Assembly: GCF_010093205.1 (NCBI RefSeq)
Contig: NZ_PDWN01000001.1
Span: 62,001-126,000, forward strand
DNA length: 64,000 bases
Direction: 5' to 3'
Origin: Pseudoxanthomonas daejeonensis
GTDB lineage: Bacteria > Pseudomonadota > Gammaproteobacteria > Xanthomonadales > Xanthomonadaceae
Positions 47,139 through 55,380 of this stretch are shown here, piece by piece. A program made the translations under genes and the position numbers. Numbering within the stretch: the first letter of the stretch is position 1; each line of letters begins with the position of its first letter. The notes beneath the pieces were generated by a model. It saw nothing but the letters and a program-made list of their open reading frames with translations. It made no database searches and was not told where the DNA came from.

Positions 47139-47229
47139 CCCCCCGTTCCGTATCGTCCGCTGACCCCACGACGCCGCGTGCACCCGCACGCTGGCAACCT
47201 CCGGCCGCACCTCCAAGACACCACATCCC

Positions 47230-47976
47230 ATGGAATCCCTGTTCACCCCGGAAATCCTCATCGCCCTGGCCACCCTGACCGCGCTTGAACTGGTCCTGGG
47301 CATCGACAACATCATCTTCATCTCGATCCTGGCCGGTCGCCTGCCGCCCGAGCAGCGCGCCCGAGCGCGCCGCCTGGGCATCGCCGGCGCGGCCATCACC
47401 CGCCTGGCTTTGCTGTTCGCCATCGTCTGGATCACCCGCCTGACCTATCCGGTGTTCGAGGTCTTCGGCCAGGCGTTCTCATGGCGCGACATGATCCTGA
47501 TCGGCGGCGGCCTGTTCCTGATCGCCAAGGCCACCCTCGAGATCCACCACAAGGTCGAGGGCGCCGGCGGCGACCCGTCGCTCAAGCGCGTCGCGACCTC
47601 GTTCGCCGGCGTGATCGCCCAGATCATGGTGCTGGACATCGTGTTCTCGCTGGACTCGATCATCACCGCGGTGGGCATGGTCGACGAGCGCTGGGTGATG
47701 GTCACCGCGATCGTGGTGTCGATCGCCTTCATGCTGGCCTTCGCCGGCCCGATCGGCGAGTTCGTCGAACGCCACCCGACGGTCAAGGTGCTCGCGCTGA
47801 GCTTCCTGATCATGATCGGCCTGGTGCTGATCGCCGACGGTTTCGGCATGCACATCCCGAAGGGCTACGTGTACACCGCCATGGCCTTCTCGGTGTTCGT
47901 GGAGGCGATCAACATGTGGATACGCAACCGCGAGAAGAAGACCGCGAATGCGGCCAAGGCCGAAGGCGGCGGCTGA
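47230..47976 (+). CDS. TerC family membrane protein (probable Mn2+ exporter)
   Basis: A 248-residue protein with seven or eight helices. ELVLGIDNIIFISILAGRLP (about 20-39) and VLDIVFSLDSIITAVGM (about 137-153) are the paired TerC motifs whose Asp residues are the likely metal ligands. Bacterial TerC/Alx proteins export Mn2+, some during secretion. The riboswitch 400 bases upstream supports a manganese role. The gene overlaps nothing; a strong hairpin lies downstream. Confidence 0.93.
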   Translation: MESLFTPEILIALATLTALELVLGIDNIIFISILAGRLPPEQRARARRLGIAGAAITRLALLFAIVWITRLTYPVFEVFGQAFSWRDMILIGGGLFLIAKATLEIHHKVEGAGGDPSLKRVATSFAGVIAQIMVLDIVFSLDSIITAVGMVDERWVMVTAIVVSIAFMLAFAGPIGEFVERHPTVKVLALSFLIMIGLVLIADGFGMHIPKGYVYTAMAFSVFVEAINMWIRNREKKTANAAKAEGGG

Positions 47977-48082
47977 CGCGACGGGCCGCTCCGCGTGCGG
48001 GGCGGCCTGCGTGCATGGCGCATGCGATGCCGGCGGTTCGCGCCGTCGGCATCGGCGCCCGCGAAAGTTTCGAGGATGCCAG

Positions 48083-48111
48083 GCCGGTTGCGCCGCTCCG
48101 GCGCAACCGGC
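48083..48111. terminator. perfect hairpin between terC and ctaB
   Basis: A 12-base stem (GCCGGTTGCGCC, 48083-48094, and its complement, 48100-48111) with loop GCTCC, ending 6 bases before the ctaB stop codon. No T tract on either side, so it is a probable bidirectional stability or pause element rather than a strict rho-independent terminator. Confidence 0.55.
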
Positions 48112-48117
48112 TCCCAC

Positions 48118-49014
48118 TCAGCTGCCCAGCAGCAACGGGAGCCAGTGGTCGACCAGCAGGAAGGCGAACAGCGCCATCAGGTAGATGATCGAATAGTTGA
48201 ACACGCGCATGGCGAAGAACTCGTCCGGCGGGTCCAGCAGTCGCCAGGCGTACCAGAGGAACACGCTACCCAGCACCAGCGCGCCACCCAGGTAGAAGAA
48301 TCCGCTCATCGCGAACACCACCGGCAGGATGCTCACCTGCAGCAGCAGCACGGTGTAGAACAGGATCTGCCAGCGCGTGTAGGTGACGCCGTGGGTCACC
48401 GGCAGCATCGGGATCAGCGCGCGCGCATAGTCCTCGCGGCGGAAGATCGCCAGCGCCCAGAAATGCGGCGGCGTCCACACGAAGATGATCAGCACCAGCA
48501 ACAGCGCGTGCTGCCAGTCCCACGGACCGTCCATGTTGGTGACCGCGGCCCAGCCCAGCAGCGGCGGTGCCGCGCCGGCGACGCCGCCGATCACGATGTT
48601 CTGCGGCGTGGCGCGCTTGAGGTAGCCGGTATAGACCACCGCGTAGCCGATCAGCGAGGCGAAGGTCAGCAACGCGGTGACCGTGTTCACCAGCGCGACC
48701 AGGATCGCCATCGACGCCACGCCCAGCACGACCGCGAACACCAGTACCTGCATCGGCCGCAGTGCGCCGGTGGCCAGGGGCCGGTGCGCCGTGCGTGCCA
48801 TGACCTTGTCGATGCGCTGGTCGATCAGGTGGTTGATGGCCGCGGCCGACGAGGACGCCAGCCAGATGCCGATCAGGCCGAACACCGCTTCGCGCGCCGG
48901 TGGCAGCCCGGGCACGGCCAGGAACATGCCGACCAGCGCGGTGAACACCAGCAACGCGACCACGCGCGGCTTGGTCAGCTCCAGGTACTGGCGCCAGAGG
49001 GGAATGGCGCTCAT
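48118..49014 (-). CDS. ctaB: protoheme IX farnesyltransferase (heme O synthase)
   Basis: A 298-residue UbiA-family membrane enzyme that attaches farnesyl to heme B, giving heme O. The prenyl-diphosphate motif is [19 protein letters not shown] (about 60-78); the second region is [20 protein letters not shown] (about 129-148). Nine helices. Start ATG 49014 overlaps the ctaA stop in ATGA. It is last gene of the cytochrome oxidase locus and convergent with terC. Confidence 0.96.
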   Translation of the reverse strand: MSAIPLWRQYLELTKPRVVALLVFTALVGMFLAVPGLPPAREAVFGLIGIWLASSSAAAINHLIDQRIDKVMARTAHRPLATGALRPMQVLVFAVVLGVASMAILVALVNTVTALLTFASLIGYAVVYTGYLKRATPQNIVIGGVAGAAPPLLGWAAVTNMDGPWDWQHALLLVLIIFVWTPPHFWALAIFRREDYARALIPMLPVTHGVTYTRWQILFYTVLLLQVSILPVVFAMSGFFYLGGALVLGSVFLWYAWRLLDPPDEFFAMRVFNYSIIYLMALFAFLLVDHWLPLLLGS

Positions 49015-50198
49015 GCGACCGACTCGGGTTCCTTCAGGCGCGCCAGAACGCTCACCAGAACGAACAGCAACGCCAGCGCGCCGGCGTTGTGCAGCACCGC
49101 GACCACCAGCGGCAAGGCCAGCTTCACGTTGAGCACGCCGAGGCTGACCTGCGCGACCACCAGCAGGCCCAGTGCCGCGGCCCAGCCGCGCATGCCGGGC
49201 GTGCGGTACAGGCGCAGCGCCAGCCACAACAGGTAGATCGCCACGACCACCGCCATCATCCGGTGCACCAGCTGTATGGCGATGCGCGAGGCGCCATCCA
49301 GCACGCCGCCTTCGTAGTCCACGCCGACGCCGCGCCAGAGCACGAAGCCCTCGCGGAAATCCGCAGGCGGCCACCACTGGCCCACGCACTTCGGGAAGTC
49401 CAGGTAATGGTGCTGCGCCGTGGTCCAGCCGCCGCCGCCGCAGGCCAGCGCCGCGTAGTTGGCACTGGTCCAGCCGCCGAGGGCGATCTGCACGCCCAGC
49501 ACGATGATTCCGCCGATGACCCAGCGCCGCAGCACGCGCGCATCGGCCAGGCGGATCGGCAGGTCGGTGGCGCGCCAGGCCATCCACAGCAGCAGCGAGA
49601 ACGTGGCCAGGCCACCGAGCAGGTGGCCCATCACGATGATCGGCTTGAGCAGCAGTGTCACCGTCCACTTGCCCAGCAACGCCTGGAAGACGATCACCGC
49701 CAGGGTCAGCACCGCAGCCCGCGCCAGGTCGATGTTCGACCAGCGCAACGCGGCCAGCAACAGGATCGCCTCGCCCGCGCCGGCCAGGGCGAATGCCAGG
49801 CCGATGTGTCCGTACATGTAGGCCGGGATCGCGCCAGCCACCAGCAAAGAGGCACCCACGATCTGGGCGATGCCAAACCGCCGCCGACGCGCGGCCAGCA
49901 ACGCAAGCACCAGCACCAGCACGCCGAGCGAAGCGGCCAGGTGGCGGTGCACCTGTTCGCGCCAGGCCTTGTGCGTCTCGAACGGCCGGATCTCGCTGGC
50001 CACGTGCGCGGCGGCATCCTGCTGTGCCGAGGGCCAGGTGGCGCGGCCGTAGCAGGTCGGCCAGTCCGGGCAGCTCAGGCCCGCGTCGGACAGGCGCACG
50101 AAGGCACCGAACACCACCACGCAGGTGGTGAGCAGCACCGCCAGCCAGGCCAGGCGGTGGAAATGGCGGGCCAGCGCGGGACGGACGATCGCGTTCAT
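49011..50198 (-). CDS. ctaA: heme A synthase (COX15/CtaA)
   Basis: A 395-residue membrane enzyme that oxidises the methyl of heme O to formyl, making heme [20 protein letters not shown]-like [15 protein letters not shown] (about 33-47) is the diagnostic loop. [17 protein letters not shown] (about 76-92) holds conserved His ligands, and [14 protein letters not shown] (about 300-313) the second-half His. It lies directly between the Sco-like gene (13 bases) and ctaB. Confidence 0.96.
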   Translation of the reverse strand: MNAIVRPALARHFHRLAWLAVLLTTCVVVFGAFVRLSDAGLSCPDWPTCYGRATWPSAQQDAAAHVASEIRPFETHKAWREQVHRHLAASLGVLVLVLALLAARRRRFGIAQIVGASLLVAGAIPAYMYGHIGLAFALAGAGEAILLLAALRWSNIDLARAAVLTLAVIVFQALLGKWTVTLLLKPIIVMGHLLGGLATFSLLLWMAWRATDLPIRLADARVLRRWVIGGIIVLGVQIALGGWTSANYAALACGGGGWTTAQHHYLDFPKCVGQWWPPADFREGFVLWRGVGVDYEGGVLDGASRIAIQLVHRMMAVVVAIYLLWLALRLYRTPGMRGWAAALGLLVVAQVSLGVLNVKLALPLVVAVLHNAGALALLFVLVSVLARLKEPESVA

Positions 50199-50211
50199 CG
50201 GCGCACGGACC

Positions 50212-50784
50212 TCACTTCAGCTTCAGCAGCTTGGCGATATCGGCGCGCATGCCGACCGGATCGGCATGCGGCGGATAGCGCAGGATCACGAAGCCGTTCG
50301 GATCGACCACGTACAGCGGGACACCGGCCGGATCGTCCAGCTGCGGCAGTGCCGCGCGCAGCGCCGCGTCGTCGCGCAACGGGCGCAGTTCCGGCAGCGC
50401 CGGCGCACCTTCGGGCAACGGACCCAGCCACAGGATCTCGACCTTGTCGGCGTTGTGGCCGAACAGCTGCCAGACCTTGTCCAGTTCGGCGATCAGGCGC
50501 TCGCACTCCACCGCGCAGGCCGGCGGCGGGGCGACCACGATCCGCCACGTACGTGCTTCCGGATTCCAGTCGTAACGGCTTCCGTCGGCGAGCAGCGGCG
50601 CGGCCTGGCGCAGGTCGGCCGGAGGCTGCAGCAGTTCGCCGTGGTTCTTCAGGCCGGCTGGCATCCAGCCGCTCAGGCGCAGCAGCATGGCGCCGAAGGC
50701 GGTGCCGAAAAACAGGAGGAACAGTGCGATCAGCATCAGGCGCCCGCGGCGGGTGCGGGCGGCATCGGGAGTGGGAACGGTCAT
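50212..50784 (-). CDS. Sco-like thioredoxin-fold membrane protein of the cox locus
   Basis: A 190-residue protein anchored by one N-terminal helix (about 16-36), with a soluble periplasmic domain. Cys90 and Cys94 (CAVEC) form a CxxxC pair as in SCO1/SenC copper chaperones, followed about 70 residues later by VPLYVVDPNGFVILRYPP. The usual copper-ligand His just before that strand is Asp here. It may act as a thiol reductase for CuA rather than as a copper carrier. Start ATG 50784; a longer frame reaches 50823. Between SURF1 and ctaA. Confidence 0.75.
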   Translation of the reverse strand: MTVPTPDAARTRRGRLMLIALFLLFFGTAFGAMLLRLSGWMPAGLKNHGELLQPPADLRQAAPLLADGSRYDWNPEARTWRIVVAPPPACAVECERLIAELDKVWQLFGHNADKVEILWLGPLPEGAPALPELRPLRDDAALRAALPQLDDPAGVPLYVVDPNGFVILRYPPHADPVGMRADIAKLLKLK

Positions 50785-50833
50785 GGGGTGGGATTTTCGC
50801 ACGAGAGGCGAGGTCGACGGCATGCCAGCGCGT

Positions 50834-51559
50834 TCAGCGCCGGCGACGCTCGCGCACGGTGAGCAGCAATGCGATCACCAGCACGGCCGCGGCCAGGGCG
50901 AACCACTGCACCGCATAGCCGAGGTGGCGCTCCGGCGGGAGGGTATTGGGCAGCAGCTCCAGGTCGCGGGCATAACCCAGCGACAGGGCCGGATCCAGCC
51001 GCAGCACGCGCGGCGCCAGCGTCGACAGGTTCAGGGCGGCGGCGAGCGACTGCGGTTCCAGCGCGACCACCAGCAGCGTGCCGTCGGCCTGCGCGGCGAT
51101 GGCCGGCGCGACCAGGCCCGAGGACGGCGGCGGCAACAGCAGCCCTGACACGTGTGTCGCGTCCGGCACGGGCACGTCGGGGAGCCGACGGTCACCGGGC
51201 AGCGGCAGCCAGCCCAGCTCGAGCAGCAGCGGCGTCGCGCCTGCCACGGAGGGCTGGAACACGCGGTAGGCGCGCACGCCCGCGCGCCCGTCGCGGTTCT
51301 GGTTGTCCAGCAGCACCGCCGGCAGTGGCAGGAAGCGGCCTTCGCCGGCCGCCCAGTCGTAGGCGCGCGTCCTGGAGGGATCGGCGGCCCATTCAAGCGG
51401 CTGCGCGCGGCGTTCATCCAGCACCTGCGCCGACGCTTCCAGCAGGGCCTGCTTGGCGTGCATGCGCTGCAGCTGCCACAGGCCCAGCAACGCGCATGCG
51501 CACGCCACGGCCAGGGCCAGCAGCCAGCCCGCCCACAACGGCAGGCGCCGACGGCTCAT
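50834..51559 (-). CDS. SURF1-like cytochrome c oxidase assembly protein
   Basis: A 241-residue SURF1 (SHY1) homologue. Two helices (about 7-27 and 212-232) enclose a periplasmic domain. Marks are GLWQLQRMHAKQ (about 26-37), LLDNQNRDGRAGVRAYRVFQP (about 83-103) and ERHLGYAVQWFALA (about 203-216). It delivers heme to the oxidase. ATG 51559; the upstream extension is discarded as non-conserved. Co-directional with the Sco-like gene, 49 bases away. Confidence 0.93.
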   Translation of the reverse strand: MSRRRLPLWAGWLLALAVACACALLGLWQLQRMHAKQALLEASAQVLDERRAQPLEWAADPSRTRAYDWAAGEGRFLPLPAVLLDNQNRDGRAGVRAYRVFQPSVAGATPLLLELGWLPLPGDRRLPDVPVPDATHVSGLLLPPPSSGLVAPAIAAQADGTLLVVALEPQSLAAALNLSTLAPRVLRLDPALSLGYARDLELLPNTLPPERHLGYAVQWFALAAAVLVIALLLTVRERRRR

Positions 51560-51580
51560 CGCGCCATCCCCGTGCGCGCC

Positions 51581-51589
51581 TGCGATAAT
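51581..51589 (+). promoter_or_regulatory. extended -10 promoter of the DUF2909 gene
   Basis: TGCGATAAT: a TGn extension and a 5-of-6 -10 hexamer, 36 bases before the ATG of the DUF2909 gene. No -35 is evident, as expected of extended -10 promoters. Confidence 0.5.
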
Positions 51590-51625
51590 GCCGGCCATCG
51601 CATTGCTGCCGCCAAGGCCACCGCC

Positions 51626-51844
51626 ATGAACGACTCGCTGAAGACCCTGCTGGTGGTGGCGTTCCTCATCGTCATCCTGTGGAACCTCGGTTCGGCCCTG
51701 TACTACCTGCTGGTCGACCGGGGCCAGAGCAAGCGCACGGTCAACGCGCTGACCCGCCGCATCGGCCTGTCGGTCGCGCTGATCCTGCTGGTGATCCTGG
51801 GCATCTGGACCGGTGTGATCCAGCCGCACGGCGTGGGTCGCTGA
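51626..51844 (+). CDS. twin-transmembrane protein (DUF2909)
   Basis: A 72-residue protein with two helices (about 5-27 and 46-65) separated by a basic loop, DRGQSKRTVNALTRRIG. This is the DUF2909 pattern found near cox genes in many proteobacteria. It is the only plus-strand gene inside the oxidase locus, between divergent SURF1 and ctaE. Possibly an assembly factor or small subunit; not proven. Confidence 0.88.
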   Translation: MNDSLKTLLVVAFLIVILWNLGSALYYLLVDRGQSKRTVNALTRRIGLSVALILLVILGIWTGVIQPHGVGR

Positions 51845-51885
51845 CCACCGACCCGCGGGCGCAAGCCCACGCTTTCCGTTTCCTG

Positions 51886-51916
51886 AAAACAGCAGGGACG
51901 CCCGGAGGCGCCCCTG
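51886..51916 (-). terminator. terminator of ctaE (minus strand)
   Basis: A stem of ten pairs with one mismatch (51893-51902 against 51907-51916, loop CGGA). On the minus strand TTTT follows (complement of 51886-51889). It separates ctaE from the convergent DUF2909 gene. Confidence 0.55.
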
Positions 51917-51962
51917 TCGTTGTCGCGTCGCGCTTCAGGCTGCCGGCCAGGGCCGGCGGCAC

Positions 51963-52832
51963 TCAAAGCACGTAGACGAACAGGAACAGCGCCAGCCAGA
52001 CCACGTCCACGAAATGCCAGTACCACGCGGCTGCTTCGAAGGCGAAATGGTTGTCGGAAGTGAAGTGGCCCTTGGCCACGCGCAGCCACATGATCGCCAG
52101 CATGATCGTACCCAGCAGCACGTGCGCGCCGTGGAAACCGGTGAGCATGAAGAACGTCGAACCGTAGATGCCCGAACCGAGGGTCAGGTTCAGGTCCCTG
52201 TAGGCGTGGATGTATTCCTCGACCTGGAAGAACAGGAACGCCAGGCCCAGCACCACGGTCAGGCCCAGCCACAGCAGCACCTGGCCGCGGGCATTCGCCT
52301 TGAGCGCGTGGTGGGCAATGGTCAGGGTCACGCCCGAGGTCAGCAGGATCAGGGTGTTGAGCAGTGGCAGGCCCCAGGCCGGGATGGTCTGGAACTGGCC
52401 ACCGACCTCGCCCGGGCCGGCGGTCGGCCAGGCGGCGGTGTAGCCGTCCCACAGCAGCGCGTTGGTCATCACGCCGTCGCCTTCGCCGCCAAGCCACGGC
52501 AGGGCCAGGTGGCGGGCATAGAACAGCGCGCCGAAGAACGCGGCGAAGAACATCACTTCGGAGAAGATGAACCAGATCATCCCCATCCGGAACGAGACGT
52601 CGACCTGGCGGTTGTAATGCCCGGCCAGCGACTCACGCACCACCTCGCTGAACCAGTAGAAGAGCACCGCCAGCATCGCGGCCAGGCCGACGAAGAACGT
52701 CCACTTGCCCCACGTGATGCCGTTGAGCCACGTGGCCACGCCCAGCATCAGCGTGAACAGCGCGACCGAAGCCATGATCGGCGCCTTGCTGTGGGTCGGT
52801 ACGAAATATTGGTCCGCGTTCGGTTGGGCCAT
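51963..52832 (-). CDS. ctaE: cytochrome c oxidase subunit III
   Basis: A 289-residue membrane subunit of the aa3 oxidase with seven helices. Marks are YFVPTHSKAPIMASVALF (about 9-26), GMIWFIFSEVMFFAAFFGALFYARH (split around 85-109), FQVEEYIHAYRDLNL (about 201-215), LTGFHGAHVLLGT and the C-terminal WYWHFVDVVWLALFL. ATG 52832. It follows ctaG by 20 bases, so it is the distal core subunit gene. Confidence 0.97.
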   Translation of the reverse strand: MAQPNADQYFVPTHSKAPIMASVALFTLMLGVATWLNGITWGKWTFFVGLAAMLAVLFYWFSEVVRESLAGHYNRQVDVSFRMGMIWFIFSEVMFFAAFFGALFYARHLALPWLGGEGDGVMTNALLWDGYTAAWPTAGPGEVGGQFQTIPAWGLPLLNTLILLTSGVTLTIAHHALKANARGQVLLWLGLTVVLGLAFLFFQVEEYIHAYRDLNLTLGSGIYGSTFFMLTGFHGAHVLLGTIMLAIMWLRVAKGHFTSDNHFAFEAAAWYWHFVDVVWLALFLFVYVL

Positions 52833-52852
52833 GGCGTGTGGTTCCGTGCTCG

Positions 52853-53455
52853 TCAGGGCGCCGAATGCGGCGCGTTTGAAGCCTGTGCCACGCCAAGTCG
52901 CGCGGTCAGGTCGTCGTTCTTGAAGAAAGTGTAGGACAGGGTGATCGTCTTGACGTCGCCCGGCAGGTCGGCGTCGACGATGAAGCGCACCGGCATGTCG
53001 CGCGATTCGCCCGGCTGCAGGGTCTGCGCGGTGAAGCAGAAACATTCGGTCTTGGTGAAGTGCCCCGACGCGCGCGCCGGTGCAACCGACGGCACCGCGC
53101 TTCCGACGATGGGCCGGTCGCCGTCGTTGCGGGCGAAGTACATCGCCTCGTTCAGTTCGCCGGGCACCACCTGCATGGTCAGCTGCTCGGGCTCGAACGC
53201 CCAGGGCAACTTCGAGTTCACGCCGCCATCGAACTGCACGGTGACGGTGCGCGCCTTGCGCGCCTCGCCGGCGACGGCCGCGGTGCCCGCGCGCGCCTGG
53301 CCGGTGCCGCCCTCGAGGCGGATGCCGAACACTTTTTCGCAGGCGATCCGGTACAGCGGCACCAGCGAGAAGGTGAAGGCGAACGCGGCCAGCGCCACGC
53401 CGGCCAGCTTGAGCCAGCCCGCACCGCGCTTCGCCTGGGCCCGGGGCTCGCTCAT
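52853..53455 (-). CDS. ctaG: cytochrome c oxidase assembly protein CtaG/Cox11
   Basis: A 200-residue copper chaperone that delivers CuB to subunit I. One N-terminal helix (about 15-32) leads into an Ig-like periplasmic domain. The copper ligands are the Cys of KTECFCFTAQTL (about 137-148). The ENVF-like CEKVFGI (about 40-46) and SYTFF near the C-terminus are typical. Its ATG at 53455 overlaps the stop of a 45-codon gene in ATGA. Confidence 0.95.
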   Translation of the reverse strand: MSEPRAQAKRGAGWLKLAGVALAAFAFTFSLVPLYRIACEKVFGIRLEGGTGQARAGTAAVAGEARKARTVTVQFDGGVNSKLPWAFEPEQLTMQVVPGELNEAMYFARNDGDRPIVGSAVPSVAPARASGHFTKTECFCFTAQTLQPGESRDMPVRFIVDADLPGDVKTITLSYTFFKNDDLTARLGVAQASNAPHSAP

Positions 53456-53589
53456 GCCGCGCCCAGCACGCCGGACAGGATGAAGCCGACGTAGATCGCG
53501 ATCGCGATGATGCCCACGATCCACGCCGTGCGCGCCACGCCCTTGCGGCGCTGCGTGCTGTCCTGGTTGTGGTTGCTCGGTGCGGTCAT
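53452..53589 (-). CDS. small single-helix membrane protein in the cox operon
   Basis: A 45-residue frame, ATG 53589 to TGA 53452, encodes a polar, Gln/Asn/Arg-containing N-terminus (1-20) and one hydrophobic helix (about 23-43) ending Gly-Ala-Ala. Its stop overlaps the ctaG start (ATGA), strong evidence for translation. Similar tiny genes between ctaD and ctaG in other proteobacteria are called small oxidase subunit or assembly protein; no function is visible here. Confidence 0.7.
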   Translation of the reverse strand: MTAPSNHNQDSTQRRKGVARTAWIVGIIAIAIYVGFILSGVLGAA

Positions 53590-53650
53590 GGCTGCTGCTT
53601 TTTCTTCAGTGCCGGCATCCGGTCGGAGGCCAGCGCTTTCGGGTTGATCA

Positions 53651-53670
53651 CCCGCACATGAATGTGCGGG
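53651..53670 (-). other. intercistronic hairpin after ctaD
   Basis: CCCGCACA (53651-53658) pairs perfectly with TGTGCGGG (53663-53670) across a 4-base loop. No T run follows on the minus strand. It may stabilise the ctaC-ctaD message or lower expression of the assembly genes. Confidence 0.55.
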
Positions 53671-53689
53671 CTCTTGCGAAGGACTCGCC

Positions 53690-55303
53690 TCAGTGACTCA
53701 CGTCACCGTGGGCCAGGTCGCCATCCTTGATCACCGGCGGCGTGGCGAAGGTGTGGTGCGGCGCCGGCGACGGCACGGTCCACTCCAGGCCACGCGCGCT
53801 TTCCCACGCGCGGGCATCGGCCTTGGCGCCGTTGCGCAGAGAGTGCAGCAGGATGCCGGCCATCAGGAACGGGGTGGCAAACATGCCGAACGCACCGATC
53901 GAGCTGACCAGGTTCCAGTCGGCGAACACCACGTTGTAGTCCGGGATACGGCGCGGCATGCCGGCCAGGCCCAGGAAGTGCTGCGGGAAGAACAGCACGT
54001 TGACGAACACCATGGTCCACCAGAAGTGGAACTTGGCAGCGGTCTCGTTGTACATGCGCCCGGTCCACTTCGGCCACCAGTAGTAGACCGCGGCGATCAG
54101 GCCGAACACCGCGCCGGTGACCAGCACGTAGTGGAAGTGCGCCACCACGAAGTAGGTGTCGTGATACTGGAAGTCCGCCGGGACAATGGCCAGCATCAGG
54201 CCGGAGAAACCGCCGATGGTGAACAGGATCACGAACGCGACCGACCACAGCATCGGTGCTTCGAAGCTCAGCGAGCCCTTCCACATCGTGCTGACCCAGT
54301 TGAACACCTTCACGCCGGTCGGCACCGCGATCAGCATGGTCGCGAACATGAAGTAGATCTCGCCACCCAGTGGCATGCCCACGGTGAACATGTGGTGGGC
54401 CCAGACGATGAACGACAGGAACGCGATCGAGGCGGTCGCGTAGACCATCGCCTGGTAGCCGAACAGCGGCTTGCGGCTGAAGGTCGGGATGATCTCGCTG
54501 ACCACGCCGAAGGCGGGCAGGATCATGATGTAGACCTCGGGGTGTCCGAAGAACCAGAAGATGTGCTGGAACATCACCGGGTCGCCGCCACCGGCGGCGT
54601 TGAAGAAGCTGGTGCCGAAGAACTTGTCGGTCAGCAGCATCGTCACCGCGCCCGCCAGCACCGGCATGACCGCGATCAGCAGGAACGCGGTGATCAGCCA
54701 GGTCCAGCAGAAGATCGGCATCTTCAGCAGGTCCATGCCCGGCGCGCGCATGTTCAGCACCGTGGCGATGATGTTGATCGAGCCCATGATCGAGCTGACG
54801 CCCATCATGTGGATGGCGAAGATCGTGAACGCCACGTTGTAGCCGCCCTGCAGCGACAGCGGCGGGTACAGCGTCCAGCCGCCGGCAGGCGCGCCGCCCG
54901 GCAGGAACAGCGTCATCAGAAGCAGGGTGAAGGCGAACGGCATGATCCAGAAGGACCAGTTGTTCATGCGCGGCAGCGCCATGTCCGGCGCGCCGATCTG
55001 CAGCGGGATCATCCAGTTGGCCAGGCCGACGAAGGCCGGCATCACGCCACCGAAGATCATGACCAGCGCGTGCACGGTGGTCATCTGGTTGAAGAATTCG
55101 GGGGTGACGTGCTGCAGGCCCGGCGTCATCAGCTCCAGGCGGATGATCACGCTCATGCCCGCGCCGATGATGAACATCACGAAGGAGAACAGCAGGTACA
55201 GCGTGCCGATGTCCTTGTGGTTGGTCGAGAAGAACCAGCGATCGAAGAACCCCTGCTTGTGGCCGTGGTGGTCGTCGTGGTGGTCGACTGCGGAATGGGC
55301 CAT
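53690..55303 (-). CDS. ctaD: cytochrome c oxidase subunit I (aa3 type)
   Basis: A 537-residue catalytic subunit with twelve helices, heme a, heme a3 and CuB. STNHKDIGTLYLLF opens the core. FWFFGHPEVYIMILPAFG (about 243-260) contains the His-Tyr crosslink, WAHHMFTVGM (about 293-302) the CuB histidines, and YHDTYFVVAHFHYVLVTG (about 371-388) the heme ligands. A His-rich N-terminus (HHDDHHGHK) may bind metal. ATG 55303; 77 bases after ctaC. Confidence 0.98.
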   Translation of the reverse strand: MAHSAVDHHDDHHGHKQGFFDRWFFSTNHKDIGTLYLLFSFVMFIIGAGMSVIIRLELMTPGLQHVTPEFFNQMTTVHALVMIFGGVMPAFVGLANWMIPLQIGAPDMALPRMNNWSFWIMPFAFTLLLMTLFLPGGAPAGGWTLYPPLSLQGGYNVAFTIFAIHMMGVSSIMGSINIIATVLNMRAPGMDLLKMPIFCWTWLITAFLLIAVMPVLAGAVTMLLTDKFFGTSFFNAAGGGDPVMFQHIFWFFGHPEVYIMILPAFGVVSEIIPTFSRKPLFGYQAMVYATASIAFLSFIVWAHHMFTVGMPLGGEIYFMFATMLIAVPTGVKVFNWVSTMWKGSLSFEAPMLWSVAFVILFTIGGFSGLMLAIVPADFQYHDTYFVVAHFHYVLVTGAVFGLIAAVYYWWPKWTGRMYNETAAKFHFWWTMVFVNVLFFPQHFLGLAGMPRRIPDYNVVFADWNLVSSIGAFGMFATPFLMAGILLHSLRNGAKADARAWESARGLEWTVPSPAPHHTFATPPVIKDGDLAHGDVSH

Positions 55304-55380
55304 GGCGTTGCTACCTCTGGAATGCGTGTGCGTGGCGGCCGCCGGGCGGCCGTTGCCTTGTTCTTGTCGGACCGGGCGGA

